64,000 bases of DNA from Variovorax sp. Root473 (GTDB lineage: Bacteria; Pseudomonadota; Gammaproteobacteria; Burkholderiales; Burkholderiaceae_C). Positions 1-7,861 of the stretch are shown here, piece by piece. A model generated the notes under the pieces. It was not told the origin of the DNA. It searched no databases and was given only the letters and a program-made list of their open reading frames with translations. The position numbers were made by a program, and so were the translations under genes. The stretch lies in the NCBI RefSeq assembly GCF_001426505.1, contig NZ_LMEV01000001.1, positions 499,380-563,379 of the forward strand. The letters run 5' to 3'. Positions within the stretch are counted from its first letter, which is position 1. Every line of letters begins with the position of its first letter.

Positions 1-429
1 GAGGACTCCGACAAGCCGCTGATCCTGCTGGCCTCGGGCACGGGCTTCGCGCCGATCAAGGCGCTGCTCGAGCACATGAAGTTCAAGGGCATCGACCGGC
101 CTGCCACGCTCTACTGGGGCGGACGCCGCCCCGAAGACCTGTACATGGACGCGTGGGTGCGCGAGCAGCTGGCCGCGATGCCGAACCTGCGCTACGTGCC
201 CGTCGTGTCGAACGCCACGCCGGAAGACAACTGGACCGGCCGCACGGGCTTCGTTCACCGGGCAGTGCTGGAAGACTTCACGGACCTGTCGGGCCACCAG
301 GTGTATGCCTGCGGCGCGCCGATCGTGGTCGACTCGGCCAGGCGCGACTACGTGGCCCTGGCCGGCCTGCCCGAAGAAGAGTTCTTTGCCGACGCGTTCA
401 CCACCGAAGCCGACAAGGCGCTGCCCTGA
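1..429 (+). CDS. NAD(P)H-dependent flavin/ferredoxin reductase, C-terminal part
   Basis: The gene is cut by the left edge; its frame is open from base 1. The visible 142 residues are the NAD(P)H-binding half of a ferredoxin-NADP reductase-like protein. LLASGTGFAPIKALLEH is the pyridine-nucleotide phosphate-binding loop, TLYWGGRRPEDLY follows as the second strand-helix unit, and VYACGAPIVVDSAR is the conserved C-G-P element near the C-terminus. The spacing matches the CDP-6-deoxy-glucoseen reductase/phenol hydroxylase reductase-like class (AscD, flavodoxin reductase). In that class an N-terminal 2Fe-2S domain and an FAD domain would lie upstream, outside the window. It would pass electrons from NAD(P)H to a partner oxygenase or flavoprotein, which cannot be named here. 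The Bug-type gene starts 38 bases downstream and may be cotranscribed. Confidence 0.75.
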   Translation, partial: EDSDKPLILLASGTGFAPIKALLEHMKFKGIDRPATLYWGGRRPEDLYMDAWVREQLAAMPNLRYVPVVSNATPEDNWTGRTGFVHRAVLEDFTDLSGHQVYACGAPIVVDSARRDYVALAGLPEEEFFADAFTTEADKALP

Positions 430-467
430 GCCTTGGCGTTTCCCTTTTTCTTTTTCCGTAGAACAAC

Positions 468-1445
468 ATGAAGACGAGACACTTCCTCCTGACCCTGATC
501 GCCGGCGCCGCAGTGCTCACCGCCGGCCATGCCGCAGCCCAGCAACACCGCCCGATCCGACTCGTCGTGCCCTACGCGGCCGGCGGCCCGATCGACAACA
601 CGGCGCGCATCCTGGCCGAGCAGGTGAAGGACACGCTGGGCGGCCCGGTCATCATCGACAACAAGCCCGGCGCGGGCGGCAACATCGGCGCCGACTTCGT
701 CGCCAAGGCGCCGGCCGACGGCCTCACGATCGGCATCGCGGCCACGGCCACGAACGCGGTGAACCCGTGGCTGTACAGCAAGATGCCGTTCAACGCCGCG
801 ACCGACTTCGCGCCGATCACGCAGATGGTGCGCGTGCCCAACGTGCTGGTGATGAACGCCGAGACGGCCAACCGCCTGAACATCCGCACGCTGGCCGACC
901 TGATCCGCTACGCCAAGGCCAACCCGGCCAAGCTCAACTACGCGAGCGGCGGCAACGGCAGCGCCGGCCACCTGGCGGGCGAGCTGTTCAAGAAAGAAGC
1001 GGGCATCTTCGCGGTGCACATCCCGTACAACGGCGGCAACCCGGCGCAGCTGGCGCTGCTGTCGGGCCAGGTCGACTTCAACTTCGACAACCTCGCCACG
1101 GCCGCGCCGAACATCCGCTCGGGCAAGCTGAAGGCGATTGCGGTCACGACGCTCAAGCGCAGCAGCGCCCTGCCCGACGTGCCGCCCGTGGCCGACACGC
1201 TCAAGGGCTTCTCGATCGACACCTGGTGGGGCCTGGTCGCGCCGGCCGGCACGCCGCCCGACGTGGTCGCGAAGCTCAATCAGGCCTTCGTCGCCGCGCT
1301 GAATGCGCCGGAAACGAAGACCCGCTTCGCCTCGATGCTGGCCGAGCCGGTCGGCAATTCGTCCGAACAGTTCGGCAGCTTCATGAAGAGCGAACTCGCC
1401 AAGTACGAGAAGGTGGTCAAGGCCACCGGGGCGAAGGTGGACTGA
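468..1445 (+). CDS. Bug/TctC-family periplasmic substrate-binding protein
   Basis: This 325-residue protein begins with a clear signal peptide (MKTRHFLLTLIAGAAVLTAGHAAAQ). The mature start, RPIRLVVPYAAGGPIDNTARILA, is the hallmark of the Bug (Bordetella uptake gene)/TctC family. PGAGGNIGADFVAKAPADG, which shapes the ligand carboxylate pocket, follows. Family members bind carboxylates, amino acids or aromatic acids in the periplasm. Most are orphans without linked TctAB membrane subunits, and none are visible here. The last 29 bases overlap head-on with the end of the regulator on the other strand. Length and motifs are typical for the family; the ligand cannot be predicted. Confidence 0.93.
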   Translation: MKTRHFLLTLIAGAAVLTAGHAAAQQHRPIRLVVPYAAGGPIDNTARILAEQVKDTLGGPVIIDNKPGAGGNIGADFVAKAPADGLTIGIAATATNAVNPWLYSKMPFNAATDFAPITQMVRVPNVLVMNAETANRLNIRTLADLIRYAKANPAKLNYASGGNGSAGHLAGELFKKEAGIFAVHIPYNGGNPAQLALLSGQVDFNFDNLATAAPNIRSGKLKAIAVTTLKRSSALPDVPPVADTLKGFSIDTWWGLVAPAGTPPDVVAKLNQAFVAALNAPETKTRFASMLAEPVGNSSEQFGSFMKSELAKYEKVVKATGAKVD

Positions 1446-2193
1446 CGAGGTCGTCCAGGGGCGCTGCGGCCTGCATGTCGGTGGCCGCGGCCATGGCCGC
1501 CGCCGCTTCGGCCGCCCCGCTCTGGTAGGTGCGCAGGCCTGCGAGGTCGAGCACTTCCACGCCGCCATGTTCGATGCGCAACAGGCCGTCGCGCTGCAGC
1601 GCATGCAGCGCGCGGTTGGCACGCTGGCGCGACACGGCCGACAAGAGGCCGATCTCGTCCTGGCTCAACCGCACGAAGCGGGTGGCGCGCGGATACAGGA
1701 TCGGGTCGAACAGGCTGGCCAGGCAACGCGCCACGCGCGCGTCCGGGCCGAGCAGCCGATCGAACTCCATGAGGCCAATGAACAGGCTCAGTCGCGCATT
1801 GATGTGTAACAACAGAAACCGATTGAATTCGATGCTGGTGGACATCAGCCGCTCGAAACTCTTTCGCGGCACGCAGGCCACGCGCGTGGGCCGCAGCGCC
1901 ACGCCGTCGTAGCGCCAGCACCCGGGCGTGAGCAGCGAGCCTTCGCCACCCCATCCGCCGGCGGTCACGCCGGTGAACGTGGACACGCGCCCGTCGGGCA
2001 GCGACACCGACATCTTCATGAGGCCGTCGATCACGCCGATCCAGTGATCGGCGGGCTCGCCGCGCCGCACGACGAAGCCTCCGGCCGGGACCACGCGCTC
2101 GTGCGACTCCTGCACGACGCGATCGAGTTCGTCGTCCGTGAGCGCGCGCGCCCACAAGCTCTCGCGGAGCATGTTCTCCAACGCGTCCGACAT
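1417..2193 (-). CDS. Crp/Fnr-family transcriptional regulator
   Basis: A 258-residue regulator with an N-terminal cyclic-nucleotide-binding-like beta barrel (about residues 20-140, including GGFVVRRGEPADHWIGVIDGLMKM) and a C-terminal winged helix containing RLSQDEIGLLSAVSRQRANRALHAL. The start at 2193 is chosen because AGGAGG lies six bases upstream; the frame extends further upstream without good signals. There is no N-terminal cysteine cluster, so it is not an oxygen-sensing FNR. It is divergent from the molybdenum hydroxylase genes. The 155-base gap holds a perfect 18-base palindrome with Crp-like TGT-N10-ACA geometry, so it probably controls that operon and itself. Its effector is unknown. 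Its 3' end overlaps the convergent Bug gene. Confidence 0.85.
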   Translation of the reverse strand: MSDALENMLRESLWARALTDDELDRVVQESHERVVPAGGFVVRRGEPADHWIGVIDGLMKMSVSLPDGRVSTFTGVTAGGWGGEGSLLTPGCWRYDGVALRPTRVACVPRKSFERLMSTSIEFNRFLLLHINARLSLFIGLMEFDRLLGPDARVARCLASLFDPILYPRATRFVRLSQDEIGLLSAVSRQRANRALHALQRDGLLRIEHGGVEVLDLAGLRTYQSGAAEAAAAMAAATDMQAAAPLDDLVSPPSPRWP

Positions 2194-2271
2194 CGCGCCT
2201 CCTGCTGTCGTCCCTCGTGACATCGCATCGGCCGATCCGTCGCAGGCGCCGGTCGGCGGGGACCGTAAGAA

Positions 2272-2289
2272 ATGTCGTTGCAACGACAT
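2272..2289. promoter_or_regulatory. Perfect 18-base palindrome, probable operator
   Basis: ATGTCGTTGCAACGACAT reads the same on both strands. It lies in the divergent promoter region between the Crp/Fnr-type regulator (start 2193) and the molybdenum hydroxylase large subunit (start 2349). The outer TGTCG and CGACA arms are separated by six bases, the spacing used by Crp/Fnr dimers. Binding by the adjacent regulator is inferred. Confidence 0.7.
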
Positions 2290-2348
2290 CTTCGGCGCGG
2301 CGATGGTGCCACAGTCATTCGTGTTCGCCAAACAACAAGGAGACAACG

Positions 2349-4544
2349 ATGAAGCGTTCGAACAAGGATCCGCGCCCCGCGCGCGGACCGGACGACGGGG
2401 ATGCGCACGGCCTGCGCCGGCGCGACGTGCTCGGCTACGCCACGGCCGCGCCGCTGGCATCGGCGGCGGCCGGGTTCGCGGGGCTCGGCGCCCTCACGGC
2501 GCCCGCCGCCGCAGTCGCCGCGCTGCTGCCGATGACGCCGCCCGACACCACCGACCTGATCGACATCGGCGACGCGGTCACGCTCACGTCGCTGCCGACC
2601 ATGCCGCTGGTGAAAGTGACGAACACCGGCGAGGGCCGCGTGCGCCTTGCGCTGCCGCGCCTCGAAGTGGGCCAGGGCATCGCCACGGCCAGCGCGATGA
2701 TGCTGGCCGACAAGCTGCGCCTGCCGCTGAGCGCCATCGAAGTCACGTCGGCGGACGCGAGCCCCGAGCTGATCTGGAACCAGCTCACCGGCGGCTCGTC
2801 GAGCGTGCGCTCGATGCACGCCGGCATGCCGATGCTGGGCGGCCTGGGCGGCCTGCTCTCGGGCTCCACGCCCTCGGTGGTCGGCCAGCGCGTGACACGG
2901 CTCGATGCGCTCGACATCGTCACCGGACGCAAGAAGTTCACGCTCGATCAGGCGGTGCCCAATGCCAAGCCGACGATGGTGCGGCGCCCGCCGACCATCA
3001 ACGGCAAGTTCGTCGGCATCAACAACATGAACACGGTAATGGCGATGCCGGGCGTGATCGGCGTGGTGCCGATTCCCGCCACGAATGGCATCACGCCGAC
3101 GCCACCGGGCGTGGCCGTGATGGCCGAGACCTTCGGCCAGGCCTGGGCCGCCGTGAACGCGCTCGACGTGACCTGGGCCGCGGGCCCGCTCGACGGCGAG
3201 TCGAACGCCACCATCATGCGCAAGCTGAAATCGTCGCTGCTGCCCTTTGCGCTGCCGCCGCTGGGCGCACTGACGGTCGAGGCCGAGTTCGAGTTCGCGC
3301 CGGCCGCCCACTGCCCGATGGAAGTCGAATGCGCGATTGCCGACGTGCGCGCCGATCGCGCGGAAATCTGGGCCGGGCTGCAGAGCCCCATCGTCACCCA
3401 GCAGGCGGTGGCCGCCGAGCTGGGCCTGCCGCTGAACAAGGTCGTCGTGCACGCGGTGCCCTCGGGTGGCTCCTTCGGGCGGCGCCTGTTCTGGGACCCG
3501 GTGCTGCAGGCGATCCAGGTGTCGAAGGCGCTGGGGCGCCCCTGCCGCCTGATGTACCACCGCACCGACGACATGCGCCACACGCGCATCCGCCCGCCGA
3601 TCTACCAGAAGGCGCGCGCCACGATGCTGCTGGGCCAGGTGATCGCCTTCGAGCAGCGCATTGCCAGCGTGCGGCTGGACACGCGCCACGGCTTCGGCAA
3701 CATGCTCGAGGCCGCCGCCATCGCGCTGCCCAACGCCTTCCCGCAGACGGTGGGCAACTTCGCGATCGAGCAGGTGATGTTCAAGACCATGGTGACGTCG
3801 CCGTACAACTTCGGCGTCACGACCAAGCTGCTGACGCCAGTGGCGATGGACATGAACACCTGCTCGTACCGCTCGGTGCACATCCAGCCCGCGCGGCTGG
3901 TGGAAGAGATCCTGGTCGACGAGATGGCCCGCGCGGCGCGCAAGGACCCGATCGCCTTCCGGCTCGAGTACCTGCGCCTGCCGCGCGCCCGCGCGGTGCT
4001 GAAGGCCGTGGCAGAGGCCGCGCAGTGGGGCAAGGCGATGCCGGCGGGCTTTGCGCAGGGCGTGGCGGTGCACCAGGAGTCGAAGTCCTTCACGGCCTGC
4101 ATCGTCGAGATCGATGCGCGCGTGCCAGCGCAGGCCCGCGTGGTGCGCGCGACCATCGCCATCGATGTCGGCACGCCGATCAACCCCTCGGGCATCGAGG
4201 CGCAGCTGCAGGGCGGCCTGTGCGAGTCGATCGCGCTGGTGCTCACCGCAGGCTTGCACATCCAGAACGGCCTGCCGCTGGAAGGCAGCTACTCGCAATA
4301 CCACTTCTCGCGCATGAAGCACTACCCGAAGGACGTGAAGATCATCATCATGCCGGCCAACGGCGAGGCCATCGGCGGGCTTGGCGAGGTCGGGCTGTCG
4401 GCCAGTTCGGGCGCCATCGCCAACGCCTACGGGCGCGCCACCGGCATCAAGCCGCGCAGCTTCCCGCTGAACTTCCCGGTCGACTTCACGCCGATCCCGC
4501 CGGGCAAGCTGCCCACGCCCGTCAACGTTGCGATTCCCGCCTGA
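2349..4544 (+). CDS. Molybdopterin-binding large subunit, isoquinoline 1-oxidoreductase beta type
   Basis: A 731-residue xanthine-dehydrogenase-family protein of the IorB class, which hydroxylates N-heterocycles or aldehydes using a molybdopterin cofactor. The start at 2349 follows AAGGAGACAACG. Near the N-terminus LRRRDVLGYATAAPLASAAAG is a twin-arginine signal, so the folded enzyme is likely exported to the periplasm as in other IorB-type enzymes. The cofactor-binding motif GGSFGRRLFWDP is about residue 375. GGLGEVGLSASSGAIANA near the C-terminus carries the conserved glutamate expected to act as base. It is followed after 11 bases by its 2Fe-2S partner. No cytochrome c subunit or XdhC-type maturation gene is next to it. 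The substrate is unknown. Confidence 0.88.
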   Translation: MKRSNKDPRPARGPDDGDAHGLRRRDVLGYATAAPLASAAAGFAGLGALTAPAAAVAALLPMTPPDTTDLIDIGDAVTLTSLPTMPLVKVTNTGEGRVRLALPRLEVGQGIATASAMMLADKLRLPLSAIEVTSADASPELIWNQLTGGSSSVRSMHAGMPMLGGLGGLLSGSTPSVVGQRVTRLDALDIVTGRKKFTLDQAVPNAKPTMVRRPPTINGKFVGINNMNTVMAMPGVIGVVPIPATNGITPTPPGVAVMAETFGQAWAAVNALDVTWAAGPLDGESNATIMRKLKSSLLPFALPPLGALTVEAEFEFAPAAHCPMEVECAIADVRADRAEIWAGLQSPIVTQQAVAAELGLPLNKVVVHAVPSGGSFGRRLFWDPVLQAIQVSKALGRPCRLMYHRTDDMRHTRIRPPIYQKARATMLLGQVIAFEQRIASVRLDTRHGFGNMLEAAAIALPNAFPQTVGNFAIEQVMFKTMVTSPYNFGVTTKLLTPVAMDMNTCSYRSVHIQPARLVEEILVDEMARAARKDPIAFRLEYLRLPRARAVLKAVAEAAQWGKAMPAGFAQGVAVHQESKSFTACIVEIDARVPAQARVVRATIAIDVGTPINPSGIEAQLQGGLCESIALVLTAGLHIQNGLPLEGSYSQYHFSRMKHYPKDVKIIIMPANGEAIGGLGEVGLSASSGAIANAYGRATGIKPRSFPLNFPVDFTPIPPGKLPTPVNVAIPA

Positions 4545-4555
4545 GGAGACCCGCC

Positions 4556-5014
4556 ATGCCTGTGCAATCTTTCAAGGTGAACGGCCAGAACGTCGACGTC
4601 GAGGCGCCCGACGACCTGGCGCTGCTGTGGGTGCTGCGTGACAAGCTCGGCATCACCGGCCCGAAGTACGGCTGCGGCATCAACGTGTGCAAGGCCTGCA
4701 CCTGCCACGTCGACGGCAAGGCCGTGACGACCTGCTCGGTGCGCGTGTCCGACGTGCGCGGGCGCCAGGTGACGACCATCGAGGGCCTGGCCAACGGCAA
4801 CACGCTGCACCCGGTGCAGCAGGCCTGGATGAACCTCGATGTGCCGCAGTGCGGCTTCTGCCAGCCGGGGCAGATCATGGCCGCGGTCGACCTGCTGCGG
4901 CGCACCCGCACGCCGACGGATGCGGACATCGACGCCATCGAGAACGTGTGCCGCTGCGGCACGTACGGGCGCATCCGCGAGGCGATCAAGGCCGCCGCCG
5001 CGATGATGGGCTAG
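4556..5014 (+). CDS. 2Fe-2S subunit of molybdenum hydroxylase, isoquinoline 1-oxidoreductase alpha type
   Basis: A 152-residue small subunit with two [2Fe-2S] domains. The plant-ferredoxin-like N-terminal domain has CGINVCKACTC at about residues 41-51, followed by a further cysteine in VTTCSVRV. The helical C-terminal domain has CGFCQPG and CRCGTY, the standard pairs of xanthine-dehydrogenase-type electron-transfer subunits. It should carry electrons from the molybdenum centre of the preceding subunit to a periplasmic or membrane acceptor. The start at 4556 has GAGGAG eight bases upstream. It has no signal peptide of its own; in this class the small subunit is carried across the membrane with the Tat-tagged large subunit. 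Confidence 0.92.
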   Translation: MPVQSFKVNGQNVDVEAPDDLALLWVLRDKLGITGPKYGCGINVCKACTCHVDGKAVTTCSVRVSDVRGRQVTTIEGLANGNTLHPVQQAWMNLDVPQCGFCQPGQIMAAVDLLRRTRTPTDADIDAIENVCRCGTYGRIREAIKAAAAMMG

Positions 5015-5018
5015 ACGT

Positions 5019-5055
5019 AAAAACGGCCAGCCACCGCGCTCTGCGGTGCTGGCCG
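5019..5055 (-). terminator. Rho-independent terminator of the liv operon
   Basis: Bases 5024-5055 form a strong hairpin: eight perfect outer pairs (CGGCCAGC/GCTGGCCG), one bulged base, five inner pairs and a five-base loop. On the minus strand it is followed by five T residues. It lies between two converging operons and may also slow plus-strand transcription. Confidence 0.75.
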
Positions 5056-5073
5056 GTCGGCGCTGGCCGGTGC

Positions 5074-5847
5074 TTACTCGCCGAGGTAGGCGGCGCGCAC
5101 GCGCGGGTCGCGCAGCAGCTCCTTGGCGTCGCCGTTCATCGTGATGAGGCCCGACTCCATCACGTAGCCACGGTCGGCCAGTTGCAGCGCGCGGTTGGCG
5201 TTCTGTTCCACCAGCAGGATCGTGACGCCTTGCGATGCAACGGTCTGCACCACCTCGAAGATCTTGTCGCACATGATCGGCGACAGGCCCATGGTGGGTT
5301 CGTCCAGCAGCAGCACCTTCGGGCGCGCCATGAGCGCGCGGCCCATGGCCAGCATCTGCTGTTCGCCGCCCGACATCGTGCCGGCCAGCTGGTCCTTGCG
5401 CTCGCGCAGGCGCGGGAAGGTCACGAACACGCGCTCCATGTCGCTCGCGATCTCGGCCTTGTCGTTGCGGATGTAGGCACCGATCTGCAGGTTCTCGGTG
5501 ATCGTCATGCGCGTGAACACGCCGCGGCCCTCGGGCACCATCACGAGGCCCTCGCCCACCAGGTCCCAGGCGCCGCGGCCCTTGATGCTGCGGCCGAGGA
5601 ATTCGATGTCGCCCGCGCCGGCCGGCAGCGTGCTGGTGATGGCCTTCATGGTGGTGGTCTTGCCGGCGCCGTTGGAGCCGATGAGCGAGACCAGCTCGCC
5701 CTCGAACACGTCGAAGTCCACGCCCTTCACGGCCTGGATGCCGCCATAGCCCACCTTCAGGCCACGGACCTTGAGCAGGTTCTTTCCTGCGGCCTTGGCG
5801 GCGGCCGGTGCCGTCGCGGTTGCCATCGTTGCTTCTGCGGTGCTCAT
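5074..5847 (-). CDS. livF: Branched-chain amino-acid ABC importer, ATPase LivF
   Basis: A 257-residue ABC ATPase. Walker A is GSNGAGKT, the signature is MSGGEQQMLAMGRALMA and Walker B is VLLLDEP followed by TMGLSP, all LivF-type. GEGLVMVPEGRGVFTRMTI is the characteristic LivF Q-loop region. The start at 5847 is preferred over 5868 because GGAGG stands ahead of it and it falls one base beyond the livG stop codon. The N-terminus carries about 25 Ala/Thr-rich residues before the domain begins. It powers uptake together with LivG. The substrate of such systems may be branched-chain amino acids, amides, urea or aromatic acids, and no binding protein is present to decide. Confidence 0.93.
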   Translation of the reverse strand: MSTAEATMATATAPAAAKAAGKNLLKVRGLKVGYGGIQAVKGVDFDVFEGELVSLIGSNGAGKTTTMKAITSTLPAGAGDIEFLGRSIKGRGAWDLVGEGLVMVPEGRGVFTRMTITENLQIGAYIRNDKAEIASDMERVFVTFPRLRERKDQLAGTMSGGEQQMLAMGRALMARPKVLLLDEPTMGLSPIMCDKIFEVVQTVASQGVTILLVEQNANRALQLADRGYVMESGLITMNGDAKELLRDPRVRAAYLGE

Positions 5848-5848
5848 C

Positions 5849-6622
5849 TCAGTGTCCTCCGGTGCCAAGGTAGGCCTCGATCACCTTTTCGTTCTTCTGT
5901 ACCTCGACCGGATTGCCCTCGGCAATCTGCTTGCCGTAGTCGAGCACGGTGACGCGGTCGCACAGGCCCATGATGAGCTTGACGTCGTGTTCGATGATCA
6001 GGATCGTGCGGTTGTCCTTGCGGATGCGGTCGATCAGTTCGCGCAGCAGGACCTTCTCGGTCGAGTTCATGCCGGCGGCCGGTTCGTCCAGCGCGATGAG
6101 CTGGGGGTCGGTGGCCAGTGCGCGGGCGATCTCGAGGCGGCGCTGGTCGCCGTAGCTCAGCGTGCGCGCCTTGTAGTCGGCGAACTTGCCGATGCCCACG
6201 TAGTCGAGCAGCTCCTGCGCGCGCTTGGCAATGGCCGCTTCTTCGGCCTTGAACCCTTTGGTGCGCAGCATGGCGCCGAACACGCCGGAGTGCGTGCGGA
6301 TGTGGCGCCCCACCATCACGTTCTCCAGGGCCGTCATTTCGGCGAAGAGGCGGATGTTCTGGAAGGTGCGCGCGATGCCGGCCTTGGCCACTTCGTGCAC
6401 GGCCGTCGGCTGGTAGGGCTTGCCGGCCAGTTCGAAGGTGCCGCTGTCGGGCGTGTACAGCCCGGTGATCACGTTGAAGAAGGTCGTCTTGCCGGCGCCG
6501 TTCGGCCCGATCAGGCCGTAGACCTGGCCGCGCTTGATGGTGATGCCCACGTCCGAGAGGGCCTGCAGCCCGCCGAAGCGCTTGGAGATCCCGCGAACGT
6601 CGAGGATGGTGTCTGTCGTCAT
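5849..6622 (-). CDS. livG: Branched-chain amino-acid ABC importer, ATPase LivG
   Basis: A 257-residue ABC ATPase with Walker A GPNGAGKTT, the long LivG-type insertion after the Q-loop (FQNIRLFAEMTALENVMVGRHI), signature LSYGDQRRLEIARALA and Walker B LIALDEPAAGMN. The start MTTDTILDVRG at 6622 matches the family; the frame stays open upstream, but no family sequence is visible there. It lies 17 bases after livM and one base before livF. It forms the ATPase heterodimer with LivF on the cytoplasmic side. Confidence 0.93.
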   Translation of the reverse strand: MTTDTILDVRGISKRFGGLQALSDVGITIKRGQVYGLIGPNGAGKTTFFNVITGLYTPDSGTFELAGKPYQPTAVHEVAKAGIARTFQNIRLFAEMTALENVMVGRHIRTHSGVFGAMLRTKGFKAEEAAIAKRAQELLDYVGIGKFADYKARTLSYGDQRRLEIARALATDPQLIALDEPAAGMNSTEKVLLRELIDRIRKDNRTILIIEHDVKLIMGLCDRVTVLDYGKQIAEGNPVEVQKNEKVIEAYLGTGGH

Positions 6623-6639
6623 GTCTGTGTGTCCTTGGC

Positions 6640-7848
6640 TCACGGATTGATGGACATGGGACGCGATGCCGCACCCGGTACTTCGTCGGCGGGCGAGTCG
6701 ACGCCCGGTGCGTGGGTCTGCAGCGATCCGGGCGCCACGGCCGCATGGGTCGGGTCGACGGGCACGCCGTTCTTCTTGGTCAGCGTCTTGCCATGCTCCG
6801 GCGAGGGCCACAGGCCGCGCGGGCGCATCAGCATGATGACGATCATGGCCAGCGCGATGAACAGCTGGCGCAGGATCGACGCGTCGAGGCGGCCGTCGGT
6901 CATCGCCTGCAGCGGGCCGGCCACGTAGCGCAGCACTTCGGGCAGCGCAGCGAGCAGCACGGCGCCCAGGATGACGCCGGGCAGGTGCCCGAGGCCGCCG
7001 AGCACGACCATGGCGACGATCATCACCGACTCCATCAGGCTGAAGGACTCGGGCGACACGAAGCCCTGGAAGGCCGCGAACATCGCGCCCGACACGCCGC
7101 CGAAGCTGGCGCCCATGCCGAAGGCCAGCAGCTTCATGTTGCGGGTGTTGATGCCCATCGCCTTGGCAGCGATTTCGTCTTCGCGGATGGCCATCCAGGC
7201 GCGGCCGATGCGCGAGATCTGCAGGCGGTGCGAGATGATGATGGTGGCCACCACAAGCGCCAGGAACAGGTAGTAGTACAGCGTGACCGAGGAGATCGTG
7301 AAACCGTCGAACTTCCAGGACTTGCCCAGGTCGAGACCCCAGAACTTGATGGAGTCGATGGCCGTGATGCCCTTCGGACCGTTCGTGATGTTGATCGGCT
7401 GGTCGAGGTTATTCAGGAACACCCGGATGATTTCACCGAAGCCGAGCGTCACGATGGCCAGGTAGTCGCCACGCAGCTTCAGCGTGGGCGCCCCCAGCAG
7501 TGCGCCGAGCAACCCGGCCACCACCAATGCCAGTGGAATCACGATCAGCAGCGAGGTGTGCAGCCCGTTCGGGAACATCGCCTTGAACCACGGGAAGGTG
7601 TCCGAGAGGTGCGACGAACCCATCAGCGCGAAGAGGTACGCGCCGACTGCAAAGAAGGCCACGTAGCCCAGGTCGAGCAGACCGGCGTAGCCGACCACGA
7701 TGTTCAGGCCGAGCGCGAGCATCACGTAGAGCAATGCGATGTCGGCGATGCGCACCCAGGCATTGCCCTGGGTTTGCAACAGGATCGGCAGCGCCAGCAC
7801 GGCGACCACGCCGAGGATGTAGAGCGCGAGGTTCTTGCTGTTCTTCAT
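6640..7848 (-). CDS. livM: Branched-chain amino-acid ABC importer, permease LivM
   Basis: A 402-residue polytopic inner-membrane permease. NIVVGYAGLLDLGYVAFFAVGAYLFAL and PTLKLRGDYLAIVTLGFGEIIRVF are LivM signatures, and the EAA-like coupling stretch includes GRAWMAIREDEIAAKAMGIN. Around eight to ten hydrophobic segments can be counted. The last 50 residues, Pro-rich and hydrophilic, extend beyond the usual LivM end (about 350 residues); a cytoplasmic tail of this kind is common in Burkholderiales. It is paired with LivH 14 bases upstream. Confidence 0.92.
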   Translation of the reverse strand: MKNSKNLALYILGVVAVLALPILLQTQGNAWVRIADIALLYVMLALGLNIVVGYAGLLDLGYVAFFAVGAYLFALMGSSHLSDTFPWFKAMFPNGLHTSLLIVIPLALVVAGLLGALLGAPTLKLRGDYLAIVTLGFGEIIRVFLNNLDQPINITNGPKGITAIDSIKFWGLDLGKSWKFDGFTISSVTLYYYLFLALVVATIIISHRLQISRIGRAWMAIREDEIAAKAMGINTRNMKLLAFGMGASFGGVSGAMFAAFQGFVSPESFSLMESVMIVAMVVLGGLGHLPGVILGAVLLAALPEVLRYVAGPLQAMTDGRLDASILRQLFIALAMIVIMLMRPRGLWPSPEHGKTLTKKNGVPVDPTHAAVAPGSLQTHAPGVDSPADEVPGAASRPMSINP

Positions 7849-7861
7849 GGTGTGCTGCTCC

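Noticed and set aside
348-1622. Long open frame on the minus strand opposite the Bug gene
   Set aside because: Arg/His-rich composition from reading the high-GC opposite strand; no domain, and the plus-strand Bug protein explains the region.
2031-4322. 763-codon minus-strand open frame opposite the molybdenum hydroxylase
   Set aside because: His/Arg-rich shadow of the plus-strand enzyme without motifs or start signals.
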